A stretch of DNA of 64,000 bases from Phytophthora hibernalis (Eukaryota > Oomycota > Peronosporomycetes > Peronosporales > Peronosporaceae). The DNA is taken from NCBI GenBank assembly GCA_012656075.1, contig JAAKBF010000056.1, positions 806,001 through 870,000 on the forward strand. The letters run 5' to 3'. A model generated the notes under the pieces. That model had not been told where the DNA came from. It saw nothing but the letters and a program-made list of their open reading frames with translations, and did not search any database. Positions 1 to 10,329 of the stretch are shown one piece after another (the stretch's first letter is position 1; the number at the start of each line of letters is the position of its first letter). The position numbers and the translations under genes are program-made.

Positions 1-2424
1 TGAATGTCGTATCGTACGGTCGCCAAAACTTTTGAGAGGATGACATCGCTCAGCTTACGCATTTTACATGTTAACATTGGCATTTTGGCTCGAGGAGAAC
101 AATCAGAAGCTTGGAGAGCAAAGCAAAATCTACAAGTTGTTGATTCATCCTAAAAACAAGTGAGTTTATCGCCAAAGCCAATCGCTGGACTGACGAATGC
201 ACGGCGGAACATTTCCTCGTCCAGATCCTGGCGTCGGCCCAAATCACGGGGTATCCCAGCTGGAGGCTGACTTTTGGTTCTACGCATACAATTCTACCCC
301 ACGATATGCACAGGAGGTTCGAGGAAGCGATTTCAGAGGGACTAAGTATGAAGCAAGACGATTTGCTAAAATGTCCCTTTCAATTATTAACAGATATGAC
401 GGGATATTAGAATATTAAATTTTGCACAACGTACCCTGTATATGTACCGATACACAGGCATTCTGTAGTTCCGACGGTGGCTCTTTGTTGGAGAAGCACT
501 ACAACCAAGCGCCTCGATTTTGGTTTTGAAGTGATAGACTGATGTCATTTTAGTACACTTCTAACGCCTCCTAATGTCCATGCCAGCTGATGTCCTTCGC
601 GCATTCGCCTGCAACACCCTCAGTGGGTCCAGCACTGATGTCGTGTTTGACCTGACGACACCGACGACTCCCAGCCTTACGTCTCCAGATTGCACGATGA
701 TCGAATACAAACCTAGAATGAACAGATCGCAGAAACATCCACTTTCTACTTTGGAAAGACGATAGTAGACCAGCCAGTCATGTCCGCGATTTGAGGCTGC
801 AGTTGAGCTTCCGTCGACCCAAGCAAGATCAGTGTGTGATACCTCCAGTATTCGAAAATGTGCAAGCGAGCGCAGTACATGGTTTTTTATATAATGTGCC
901 ACAGTACCTGAGTAAGTGCATTACTGTACACTGTACATGTATTGTATTAATACATGTAGTTTTTTGGTATCCCTCATCTGTCTTAACTGAATTGCAAAAA
1001 CAAAACTGCAAGCGTGACTTCAATCTGTCGTACATGAGTACGATACTTGGTTCACGAGAAAGAGAGCATGCTTCGACTTGCACGGTGGCAAGTCGCACCT
1101 CCACCCAGCAGCTGCAGCCCTGTTGCCATCAGCTGTGAATGCGTCGTCGTAAATGTACGTTTGTATTCGTATAATACGGTACGTGTATGTTGACATCGGT
1201 GCCTCTCACGTCAGCCTTTATCGTCGACGATTTGCCTTCGAGCCCATGCGGTGCATGATGTGCAGCGTGCATCGGTACAGATTAACCTGTCCTGAATGAT
1301 ACCTGACAAACCTGAAACACTGCTATATCTGATACGAAATCGATTCACCGACTTGGTCAGTAAAATGAATGGAGTAAATCTGATACCTATCGAACCTGAT
1401 AACTGATAGCCAATTTGGCGGGATTTGATACTACCTTGCCGGGGGTTAAAGTAGTTCGTTATGGATGTCTGAGTGAGTTTTCTCTTCTTGGTCGAGACAA
1501 ATGTCCTCGGGCACTCGTAGCTGTAGCTTCCAAAGGTCTTTCAGCAGTTTTTCATCGAGTTCAGGGTGCTCGGGCAGCAAAATGTAGTATCGTAGTTTCA
1601 GATGGTTACGATTATTACCTGCTGTTTCGCATCAAGTGATGGTTGTAGCTTGAACTATCGCTACCGTCTACTTCCAAATATGATAGTACTGCTATACCTG
1701 ATACGGCCGTTGTCCACGGATGCTATCAGGTGTGCCTGGTTAATCTGTACAGACACACGAACGGAGAGTAAACCCGTGCTCACCCCCCGCTGTAAATTCA
1801 CGCCAGGAATGATAACAGCTGAGCATCAACACGCTCGCGCAGGTGTAAACAGGTTTATCAACTGAACAAGCCAAGCCTGGGCCCGGGGTCTGAATAAAAG
1901 ATTTCAGTATCACTAAAATCAGTTTTTCTAAATATAAAAACGGATTATTGGGATTTTCAGAAACAATATAATACGAAATTGGACCAATATTTGCAATACA
2001 ATTTAAAAAAGTAAGTTCATACAGTTTTCAAGCTGTCGATCAAACAGCTGAACACGACGTTTTTCGCAATACAAACTTGTGCCGGACTTGTATGCTGTCG
2101 GCAAATTTTGAACGGATCATGTTTGTGAGGTAGCAGCGTTCAGTTCTAATACATAAATTGCAATATTTGCGGCTTTTTTTATTGTTTGCTGTCATACTGC
2201 CCCATTATTACTGCAGAAACGATACAGCAATTCCGTATAATACTGAATTGGAGAACCCCTGGTTCGAACCAAATCAAATTACTGTACCAGCAAACCAGGT
2301 TTGAATCAGTTTCATGGTTTGGTTTGGTTTCCAACTGTAACGTTAACTCCAAACCAATCTAGGCTAGCCCCAGTGAAATCATGTACCTCCAAACCTGCCC
2401 GCCGTGGTTTGAAAAGCGTGACGA
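1..2424. other. Gene-free stretch left of the LPMO cluster
   Basis: I see no supported gene here. Short reading frames exist on both strands but carry no recognisable domain and no coding-like base composition. The stretch contains three TACATGTA-class palindromes near 934-958 and related short repeats; the phrase ACTGCTATAYCTGATACG occurs near 1318 and again near 1688. Positions 1900-2250 are AT-rich. Confidence 0.5.
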
Positions 2425-2640
2425 ACTTGTAATTTACAAGTTGTAAGGGTGCCATGATTGCAGAAGCGCTGGCACCGCTTTCCACTGGTTCAGGTATCGG
2501 GTATCGCACTGCAGGCTTTGACGACGCAGCGCCTCTACATGTACTTTTAGAGCATGCTGAGAGTCGATGGCTTCCTGATTCTCCTCGACCCCATCGTCGA
2601 GATACACGTAAGTGTTCGTTGTTGAGCGGGCAGGGAAGGA
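2425..2640 (-). repeat. Inverted-repeat copy A of a degenerate gene or TE relic
   Basis: Read on the minus strand, this segment matches 5080-5300 on the plus strand at roughly 80 percent by eye. Shared blocks include the DNA encoding a Leu-Asp-Asp-Gly-Val-Glu-Glu stretch, a Leu-Arg-Arg-Gln-Ser-Leu stretch, and CAGTGGAAAGCGGTGCCAGC. The partially conserved reading frame suggests a once-coding repeat, perhaps a transposon fragment. I do not recognise the family. Confidence 0.6.
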
Positions 2641-3670
2641 TCTGACCACGAATCAGTAAGACCGGTCATTGTGGTCCGGAGTGTCATGTAATTTAAGAGC
2701 GACAGCGCATGCGAATTACAGTGATATCACACAGCGAATCCTTTGACTTGACAAATGTATGCTGGTGACCCGATAAGAAATAAAAAACTAATAGTTTATG
2801 TATTGCCCTCACGCTTTCGTCTCCGGCGGGGGCTCTGCCCCTGCCTTCGTCGTGACGCTGTGGGAACGTGCTCTGGGGCAGTGTTAGGTTGGTGCTACCA
2901 ACCACGTCGCCCACCCCACTTGGTGTTATCCCATCGATTTGCGTATGTTTCTACTATTTTCTGTTTACGAACAAACCGATTTTGCGAGCGTTTCGTGGTT
3001 TGGTGTGGTAAACCTACAAGGTCGCTTTGATAGTTACGCGTATTTAAAAATACGCGCAACTATCACAGCTAAAATAGATCAGAGTCTCCTGCTTCTGGTA
3101 TTCCAGCTGCAACATTTATGATCGACGGCACTTCCACTGAGCGCCATTCGACAAACAAGAACGTGCCTCTGACTGCGTGTCATCTTCGCGTGAGTTCGGC
3201 TGTAGTACAGGTACATGTAAATCACTGTCCGCTTTCTCGGTCTTTGCCGTCGGCGGATCGACCAGAAGCCAACACTGATTGTCTCGAATATCGATAAGCT
3301 TCCTTCTGGTCGACCGTCAGCACCACGCAGCCTGAATGCTACATGCACATTGTGAATCTTCCGTCTGGTCTAGCTTCACTCGGTCGCGCAGCTCTTGCTG
3401 TCCGTGAGCAAAGAACCGAGATAACGAGTGCAAGTCGGCCTCTTTTCTGCAAATATGACTAGCCGAGCTTCCGCGATTCCGGCTGGTGCGTCGCTAGTCG
3501 AGACATCAGAGATGGCAAGATGCCGCGAAAGCCGCGTAAGCCGTGACCAGCGTGGATCAAGAAGCTTCGACTGCATCGCAGCCCCTCCTTTCCCCAGCAG
3601 GCTCAGCTCCATGCAGGAAATCGCCTCTGGTCGGTGCGGTTTGGAACAGCAACGCGGGCTTTCCCGGTCC

Positions 3671-3687
3671 TCATTCCTCAATTCGCC
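3671..3687 (+). promoter_or_regulatory. Oomycete initiator-type core promoter of LPMO gene 1
   Basis: TCATTCCTCAATTCGCC matches the oomycete initiator plus flanking-promoter-region pattern (YCAYTYYNCAWTTTNYY). It lies 41-57 bp upstream of the ATG at 3728. It supports that start over the longer open frame that begins at 3428. Confidence 0.65.
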
Positions 3688-3727
3688 TTCGCCCACCCCA
3701 CAAGACTTTAGAAATCTACAGCGAACA

Positions 3728-4627
3728 ATGGCCAACACTTTCGTCAAGACCGCGACGATCGCCGTCGCCGTGCTGGCCTCCACCACCGAGGCGCACAACA
3801 AAATGACCCTGCCGCTTCCGACGTGGCCCGCCGGGTTCTACGCGCAGAACAGTCCGTCCGGCACCATCGACCCCGCCAGTGTGCTGCCCGTGCCGAGTGG
3901 CATGTCGTACAACACCGACTCGACCTCTAACACGGAGGCCTACTGGACGGCCTTCAACGCCAGCACGTACAAGTCGCTCAAGGCACTGGCGTGGGATGCC
4001 CAGACGTTGGCCGACGGCGCCTCGAACGAGTGCGGCTTCTCGGTCGTGGACGGCACGGCCCAGCCCCTGCCCGCTGAGGTGCAATGGGACTTCTTCACGG
4101 CGTCCCACCAGGGCCCGTGCGAGGTCTGGTGCGACGACACGCTCGTGTTCGAGAACTGGAACTGTGCCGTAGACTACCCAGAGACTCCGGCCAACCTGCC
4201 GTACGACAAGGCCAAGTGCAGCGGCTCGGCGGTGCTCAGCTCCTACTGGATCGCCCTCCACACGACCCCGTGGCAGATTTACACTAATTGTGCGCCTCTG
4301 ACGGGCGGCTCGGCCTCGACCAACTCGAGCACCACCACAAGCAGCTCCAGTGGTACATCGGAGACCACCCCGACCGTCACGACTAAGACGCCGACGACCG
4401 CTCCTGCCACCACCGCAGCAACCCCCACTGTCACGGCGGCGACTCCCACGGCCACCACAGCTACTCAGACTGAGGCTAGTGCTGAGGAGGATTCTAGCAC
4501 CGAGGCCAGTGCGAAGTCTAGCACGGGTGACGAGACCAGCATCGACACTGAGGTCGAGACGGAGGCCCCGGCTGCCACGTCGGCTCCGTCGACCGACAAG
4601 TGCTCGGTGCGCCGTCGTCGCCACTAG
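3728..4627 (+). CDS. Secreted AA17-type lytic polysaccharide monooxygenase, gene 1
   Basis: The predicted protein has 299 residues and is a copper-dependent, secreted LPMO of the oomycete AA17 type, a family characterised in Phytophthora infestans as acting on pectin in plant cell walls. A signal peptide (1-22, ending Thr-Glu-Ala) would expose His23 as the mature N-terminus, the first ligand of the histidine brace. The hallmark SHQGPCEVWCDD stretch supplies the likely second His, and a Tyr-Trp-Ile-Ala-Leu-His to Trp-Gln-Ile-Tyr block ends the domain at about residue 190. A Thr/Ser/Ala-rich linker of about 95 residues follows and ends in DKCSVRRRRH. The ATG at 3728 is chosen because it starts the signal peptide and sits behind an initiator element; the frame is open upstream but not secretory. 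Residue 2 of the mature protein is Asn rather than the usual Gly. Substrate is inferred from the family. Confidence 0.9.
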   Translation: MANTFVKTATIAVAVLASTTEAHNKMTLPLPTWPAGFYAQNSPSGTIDPASVLPVPSGMSYNTDSTSNTEAYWTAFNASTYKSLKALAWDAQTLADGASNECGFSVVDGTAQPLPAEVQWDFFTASHQGPCEVWCDDTLVFENWNCAVDYPETPANLPYDKAKCSGSAVLSSYWIALHTTPWQIYTNCAPLTGGSASTNSSTTTSSSSGTSETTPTVTTKTPTTAPATTAATPTVTAATPTATTATQTEASAEEDSSTEASAKSSTGDETSIDTEVETEAPAATSAPSTDKCSVRRRRH

Positions 4628-5079
4628 GTATAATGCCCCCTAGCAGCAGTTCATGTTGGAGAACAGTTTAGTGTCGTGTATGTGTACTTGAGAAACAACC
4701 TCTTAGAATATATGCACTCCGTTTTGCGTCATGTCGAGACTTGCTCTTTCGAACCCCTTCGAGCTGGTGGTGCGTCTCGATGAACCGTGTACGGATTTGC
4801 TCGGAGTTTAAATTTTTTAAAGTTTAAAGTTTAAAGGTGTATTGTGTTACTGTTTCCTGAAGGAAATGAACTTGCTCGGAGTTCAGTTGCGGCGCCATTT
4901 GAGCGCGGACACCAAGCACTGCAAATTGCAGTGCTTTCGTGGTCTCCTGAGGTGGGGAGCACCTTGCAATGCAAGTTGCATCGATCCATGTCGATAACGA
5001 GCTAAAACGGCCCGAAGCTCAGCCCTCCCATCGTGCCACTTATCTCGACCAGGAAGCCCAGCCCGCCTATTATAGCAAC

Positions 5080-5300
5080 GAACACTCAAGCTTACGTGTG
5101 TACGTATCTCGACGATGGGGTCGAGGAGAAACAGGAAGCCATCGACTCTATTGCATCGACAGCATGCCGGTTCCTCCATCTAACGTAGAGACACTACGTC
5201 GCCAAAGCCTGCGAATCGCATTGCGATATGTACCCGATATCCGGACCAGTGGAAAGCGGTGCCAGCGCTTCTGCAACATGGCACCTTTACGAGTTCGTCA
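5080..5300 (+). repeat. Inverted-repeat copy B, partner of 2425-2640
   Basis: This is the partner of the minus-strand copy at 2425-2640. The two copies point at each other and bracket the first LPMO gene (3728-4627). Frames are broken differently in the two copies, so neither is likely to be functional. Such pairs can promote inversion or ectopic recombination; that consequence is inference. Confidence 0.6.
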
Positions 5301-5560
5301 CGGCATCGCACATGGCGGGCAGCAACGGGACGACTTCCCCGCCTCAAATCCGTCTGTGCCCTGATAACACATCATGTGTATTATCACCCATTTCACCAGC
5401 AATGACCTGCACGTGCCTTTTGAATCGAGGACCTTTCTTGCGTTCCAGCCGTCCGCCACCGCTGCTCCAGCTCCGCCCCTCTCCTACATGTGCTCGAGGT
5501 CATCTCGACGAGGTGAGACTTTGCTCGAGCTCCCTTGTCGACCGCATTCCCTATTGTCTT

Positions 5561-5577
5561 GTCATTCTGCAAATCTC
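5561..5577 (+). promoter_or_regulatory. Oomycete initiator-type core promoter of LPMO gene 2
   Basis: TCATTCTGCAAATCTCC fits the initiator/flanking-region pattern and lies 41-57 bp upstream of the ATG at 5618, the same spacing as in LPMO gene 1. Confidence 0.6.
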
Positions 5578-5617
5578 CTCTTGTCTGTCATTAAAAGCTC
5601 TTAAGCTTCCAGTCGAG

Positions 5618-6577
5618 ATGGTGATCACCTGCACTCAGGTTGTAGTGGTGGCGACTGCGCTCATGGCTGCATCGGCCAGTGCGCACAGCAAGATGACGCT
5701 GCCCAAGCCGACGTGGATCTACGAGGGCGGCTCCAACAGTCCGGCGGGCACGGTGGACAGCTCCAACGCGCTGCCGGTGCCTGCCGGAATGGGCTACGAG
5801 GGAGACCCGCTGTCCAACACGGAGGCGTACTGGACGGCTTTCAACGTCAGCAAGTACACCTCCCTCAAAGACCTCGTTTGGAAGAACGAGGTGGTGAACA
5901 CCGACTCGATCTACGGCACCGCCACCATCGAGTGCGGCTTCTCGTGGACCAACGGCACGGCGCGCGACTTGCCCGACGAGGTGCAATGGGACAAGCTCAC
6001 CACGGGCCATGACGGCCCGTGCGAAATCTGGTGCGACGACACGCTCGCGTTCTCGGACCAAAACTGCGCTGTCAACTACCCGGATAGCCCGGCCAGCTTT
6101 CCGTACGACAAGGTGGCGTGTGAAGGCAAGTCGATGCTGACGGCCATCTGGCTGGCGCTGCACAGCCCGCCATGGCAAGTGTTCACCAACTGTGCCCCAC
6201 TATCGGGAGCAACGTCGACTAGTAGCGATTCGACGTCTTCGACGCAGAGCTCGACTAGTACCACGACCACTACTGCAACGACCACGCCCAGTACGACCAC
6301 ATCAGCCACCACAGATGCCCCTGTCACCTCAACAGCTTCCTCAGATGCAGCGAGTGCGGCGGGTGGCGAAGCTGCCTCAGTGGAAGCTAGCACTGCCGCT
6401 GACTACGACACCGGCTCGACAGCGTCGGAGACGCAAGCCTCAGCTGCAACAACTACAACCTCCGCCGATGCGGCTACTCCGGAGACGGAAACACCGACAA
6501 CTACCACAGCCATCTCCACTGCGTCGCCATCGACGACGACAACGACGGCAGCTAAATGTTCACGCCGTCGCAGCTAA
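5618..6577 (+). CDS. Secreted AA17-type LPMO, gene 2
   Basis: The predicted protein has 319 residues and the same plan as gene 1: signal peptide 1-22 (ending Ala-Ser-Ala), mature His23 followed by Ser-Lys-Met, then the AA17 catalytic domain with the Cys pattern, the GHDGPCEIWCDD stretch and the terminal YWxALH-like and WQVFTNCAPL blocks. The second-brace region reads Gly-His-Asp rather than Ser-His-Glu, but keeps the His. The last 120 or so residues are Thr/Ser/Ala-rich, probably O-glycosylated, and end in AAKCSRRRS, a shortened form of the shared C-terminal motif. The open frame extends upstream to 5228, but that part is low-quality repeat sequence and the initiator at 5561 argues for the ATG at 5618. 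It lies about 1 kb downstream of gene 1 in the same direction, a likely tandem duplicate. Confidence 0.9.
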   Translation: MVITCTQVVVVATALMAASASAHSKMTLPKPTWIYEGGSNSPAGTVDSSNALPVPAGMGYEGDPLSNTEAYWTAFNVSKYTSLKDLVWKNEVVNTDSIYGTATIECGFSWTNGTARDLPDEVQWDKLTTGHDGPCEIWCDDTLAFSDQNCAVNYPDSPASFPYDKVACEGKSMLTAIWLALHSPPWQVFTNCAPLSGATSTSSDSTSSTQSSTSTTTTTATTTPSTTTSATTDAPVTSTASSDAASAAGGEAASVEASTAADYDTGSTASETQASAATTTTSADAATPETETPTTTTAISTASPSTTTTTAAKCSRRRS

Positions 6578-6619
6578 TCTGCTTGTAGGTTTTTGCTCGT
6601 CAGTAGAACAATGCGTAAC

Positions 6620-7420
6620 TTGATGTTGAGTGAATACATGTACCGAGCTTGTTAAGTATGTTGGAGCCACTGGAACGCTTCCTGCACCTGAAAGGCTTGT
6701 GTCAATGCAGCGAATTTGTCAGCGGTGACTGCTGGGCGACACTGCGTTGGTCGCGGATCGCGTCGAAGCCTGCTGCTCTGGCGGTGTGGTCTCCTACCAT
6801 GTGGTGAATGACCAAGCAGGTCTGGCTGCAGCTTGCCAAGCGATCAAGCGACACCAGCCGTCGGATTCCGACGGCTGACAACATGAGCACAGCAGTCGCG
6901 GTGGTAATGGCAGGCTGTCATTGGTACATGTAGCACGTCATGGTGTGCAAGACGTCATCCTTCGAGCTGCGTCTGTAAAGCAGGCTATAGACGACCGGTA
7001 ATAGGGCCACAACGAATTCCTACAAAAGTTAGTTCATCGGACGATCTACATCCATAGAGACTGACTTTGCTGGCATATAGCTACCTGACTCAGGTCCTGA
7101 GGGCTTTGACACCATTTACACTGGCAGGCAACTACTGTATCGATCAAGAACAAAATGATCTACGACAAGCTTCGGGTGGTGACCGAGATACAAATGATAC
7201 CACCACCGTGTCATGAATGCTGGACTGGATCGGGTTTGAGCTTATCCGCTTCCAGCTGATGCGCCAAAATGCACCTTGGTCTATAGTAAATGTATGCTGT
7301 CCGCCGATACTCAGTAGCTCGGCGGGGGCGGTTCATTGTACTGTGATCCACCGGCAAGACCAGGTCGACACCCTACCTCTTCTCATGGCAGAGGCCTGAA
7401 AATGGCAAGCTCTGCTTCCG
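6620..7420. other. Intergenic stretch between LPMO genes 2 and 3
   Basis: I see no gene. It contains two TACATGTA palindromes (6635-6642 and 6925-6932). Short open frames on both strands lack recognisable domains. Confidence 0.5.
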
Positions 7421-7423
7421 GTC

Positions 7424-7440
7424 TCACTTCTCAATTTTCG
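7424..7440 (+). promoter_or_regulatory. Oomycete initiator-type core promoter of LPMO gene 3
   Basis: TCACTTCTCAATTTTCG is a close match to the initiator plus flanking region, 47-63 bp upstream of the ATG at 7487. Confidence 0.65.
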
Positions 7441-7486
7441 CGAACCCGCACACGTTCTTCAGCAGCTCGCAAGCAACAATTTCAGA

Positions 7487-8496
7487 ATGGTCGCCTCTTT
7501 GTCTACGAACCTCACCATTCTGGCTGCGGCTGGTTTAGCAACTTCCGTTAGCGCGCACAGCAATATGGTCCTGCCGCTGCCTACGTGGCCGGTGTCGTGG
7601 AGCACCAACAGTCCGTCGGGACTGATCGAGGGTGACACTTATTTGCCAGTCCCCGATGGAATGTCATACACGACAGACCCGTATGATAACACGGAGGCCT
7701 ACTGGACCGCCTTCAATTCCAGCAAATACACGTCGCTGCTAGAGCTCGCAAAGGAAACGCAGGTTCTTCAAACCATGAGTACATTCAGGACGGCCACGGC
7801 GGAGTGTGGTTTCTCGCTTGCCAACGGTACAGCACGTGACCTTCCGGCTGAAGTCGAGTGGAACCAACTAACGTCCTCCCACGAAGGCCCGTGCGAGGTT
7901 TGGTGTGATGACACGCTCGTGTTTGAAGACTGGAACTGCGCTCTGGACTACACGAGCGACCCCGCTAAACTGCCCTACGACGTTAGCAAGTGCGAGGGTG
8001 CGTCCATGTTAACGTCCATTTGGCTGGCGCTGCACGCGCTTCCATGGCAGGTGTACACGAACTGCGCCCCGCTGACTGGGGACGTCAGCAGCTCCGTGGA
8101 CGCCTCGGCTGTCGAAGATGATTCCTCGACGACTTCGACCACGACGACTAGTGCGTCTGTTGCGGTGGATGCCAGCATCACCAATGACTATGCAACGTCC
8201 GCTTCGGCCTCCACGACGTCCAGCACGACTACGACCAGTTCCGCGACTGCCTCTGCTGCTTCAGAGGATGGAGCGACTACGGCAAACAGCAGCAGCACTA
8301 CTACAACCGCCTCGGACAAAGCGACGAATCGACTTCATCGGACGCTTCGACGACTACGACAACGACAACGGCAGCTCCCGCTACAACTACGGCCACTCCG
8401 ACTGCGACAGCTTCCGCTACGACTACGGCCACTCCGACTGCGACGAGTGCCACTACGTCGGATAAGTGCTCGGTTCACCGTCATCGCCGCGATTAA
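7487..8496 (+). CDS. Secreted AA17-type LPMO, gene 3, with a frameshift in the C-terminal linker
   Basis: The catalytic part is intact: signal peptide 1-23 (ending Val-Ser-Ala), mature His24-Ser-Asn-Met, the SHEGPCEVWCDD stretch, and the WLALH and WQVYTNCAPL blocks. It is followed by a Thr/Ser/Ala linker. At about 8305-8322 the Thr-rich reading frame changes. The uninterrupted frame then becomes Arg/Leu-rich and runs on to 8656, while another frame carries a continuous Thr/Ala/Pro-rich tail ending in DKCSVHRHRRD with TAA at 8494-8496. The end given here follows that second frame, because it restores the C-terminal motif shared by the paralogues. A real disabling indel in the tail or a sequence error would both explain it. 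The LPMO domain itself would still be made. Confidence 0.8.
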
Positions 8497-8499
8497 ATG

Positions 8500-8960
8500 C
8501 ATGTTTACTGGTCCTTTCCAACCGATACGCCTACGTGTCTGTGTAAGTGAGTTATGGAACAAGTCTGCTACAAGTACACTTGTACATTTACCGGAAAACA
8601 AATTCATTCGTCAATCCCTGTCTTCTGGGGAATCATACATGTGCAAATCCGAATAGATTTGTTTTTATAGTCGAAGCTGCACATTTGAGCCAGGCCATTT
8701 GGTCATGGAAGATGTTGTTTAAACTCTAGTGCCTCCTGCTTCAGCCTTCAGTGCATAGGAAACTGTAAAGCCGACTTCAGCAATTTCAGACATCAAAGGA
8801 AATACAACCTCACTTCACTAAAAACTGTAAAGCTGCAATCACGATCTTGTCCGGTGCGTCCACATTCACACTCCAGAGGAATTTCGAGGTCGTTCTACCA
8901 AACCGTCTACGGTACAGTAGTAAATTTATTTGCTTCAACCCTACTAGCGCGCCAAGAAAG
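8500..8960. other. Intergenic stretch downstream of LPMO gene 3
   Basis: I see no gene. The sequence is low-GC compared with the LPMO genes and has no recognisable domain on either strand. Confidence 0.45.
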
Positions 8961-8974
8961 CTACCTCCTCCGCC

Positions 8975-9535
8975 ATCCTAGCTTAGTTGGCTGCAACGCT
9001 ACTGCAGCTAATGCTGTCAATGTGACCAGCAGCATTTCCTACCGCTCCGCTACCCACGCGACCAACAGCTTCGGCGACAATTGAGGGTGAGACGTACTTG
9101 TTCCGGACGGCGTGCCATACTCTACTGCGCCGACAACACAAAGGACGTATTGGACTGCTTTCAATTCGGGCACGTACACTTCGCTCAAGGACTTGGTTGA
9201 CAAAAGATGGCGCAGGTGCAAACGCAGTACTTGTACACGGCCCGCGGTCTGCCGGAAGAGTCGAGTGGAACAACTCACCTCGTTCCTGCAGCGTCCGTGC
9301 GAACGGCACGCTCGTGCTCGATGGCGCTGTGGGCTATACCAGCTACCCGGCCAAACTTCCGTATGACAAGCCCATGTACGAGGATCTACTGATGCCAGAA
9401 CCGGCAATGAAAATGGAAGTCGATTGAGAGGTTAAAACGACGCGGAAACTACACACCGGTTCGCCAGTCCCGGTACGTCCACATCCACCACCACGTCGGC
9501 GGATAAGTGCTCTGTGTGCCGTCGGTACCGGTACG
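8975..9535 (+). pseudogene. Degenerate AA17-type LPMO pseudogene
   Basis: Fragments of an AA17 gene lie here in several frames. They include a YWTAFNSGTYTSLKDLVDK block (9150-9210), a Tyr-Pro-Ala-Lys-Leu-Pro-Tyr-Asp-Lys equivalent (9340-9375), and a tail reading SADKCSVCRRYR near 9497-9535. The signal peptide and the N-terminal His are not recoverable, stop codons interrupt the N-terminal half, and the SHEGPCEVWCDD core is deleted or scrambled. It is in the same orientation as genes 1-3 and 5, so it is probably a dead member of the tandem array. The survival of the basic Cys-containing terminus, in frame with Thr codons, shows that this copy once had the shared tail. Confidence 0.75.
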
Positions 9536-9539
9536 AGCG

Positions 9540-10290
9540 CAACGATGTACTGGATACTGGATACTTCGTACATCGTGCATGCAATTGGCGAAGTCTTCGT
9601 AATTCGTAACAGGCCGGCTGTGTTGGTACATGTACCAACCCCGTGCCGCTTCAACAGCACTTGTCCTGCGTAGAAGCAGTGGCGGATGAGCTCCGTTCCC
9701 GCCTTCCAGCCTGAAAGTCTCACCCGCGTGGTCTCCTCTACGGTTGGTAGAGGGGTCGCCCTGCAAATTGCAGTGCAATCCGTCAGAGCGTACCGGTGGC
9801 AGCTACCATGTACGAATCGTAGCTTTTACGATCCCATGCTCACTTGTCGGACAACTTGTCCGGGACAAGTTGTTTTGGGGTCTAATAAACAAGGTGATCA
9901 ACAGGTAACCAGCTGGTTTACAGGAAGTTTCGGTTGACTTCACAATCGAGCTACATGTACAGGTATTAATATCAAGACTTCGTTGTCGTGAGTTGACTGG
10001 AGATCGAGGCCAGCGACAATTATAATAGATCAGAGTCCACTTGAATTTCAAGTGGAAATGCATGCCAAGTCGGAGTCGGCATTGCCGACCAGATTGGCCT
10101 GGGCTTTAGCTTTGCCGTGTGTACTGCACGCTTCGTCTCTTGTGTCACCGACCAGGTTCCGATCACGAATTGAATTGAACAGCAAAGCCTCGAGCTCTTC
10201 CTCGTCCCCGCCACAAAAAGGGCAGATTAGCACAAAGGTTTTCACGTCACGAACAGAGCAAGCCGCTTCAAGCTCCCGCCTGTGGTCGAT
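9540..10290. other. Intergenic stretch upstream of LPMO gene 5
   Basis: I see no gene. It contains GGTACATGTACC-type palindromes (near 9625-9636 and 9952) and a palindromic CTTGTCCGGGACAAG near 9856. No domain is recognisable. Confidence 0.45.
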
Positions 10291-10296
10291 CCCTAC

Positions 10297-10313
10297 TCAT
10301 TTCGGAATCTCTC
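10297..10313 (+). promoter_or_regulatory. Candidate initiator of LPMO gene 5
   Basis: TCATTTCGGAATCTCTC resembles the initiator pattern but lacks the CA at the centre of the flanking region. It is only 17-33 bp upstream of the ATG at 10330, closer than in the other genes. Confidence 0.35.
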
Positions 10314-10329
10314 TCGCTGCTCCTCCGCT

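Noticed and set aside
197..418. 73-codon frame at the left edge
   Set aside because: No domain, no initiator, no coding-like composition and no neighbouring support.
2255..2275. GGTTCGAACC resembling a tRNA T-loop
   Set aside because: No acceptor, D-arm or anticodon stem can be placed around it.
3716..4624. 302-residue minus-strand frame over LPMO gene 1
   Set aside because: It is Arg/Gly-rich antisense of a GC-rich gene, with no domain and no promoter.
4580..4627. Terminal RRRR of the LPMOs as a nuclear-localisation or RxLR-type host-targeting signal
   Set aside because: The proteins are secreted, the motif is at the extreme C-terminus, and RxLR signals lie just behind the signal peptide.
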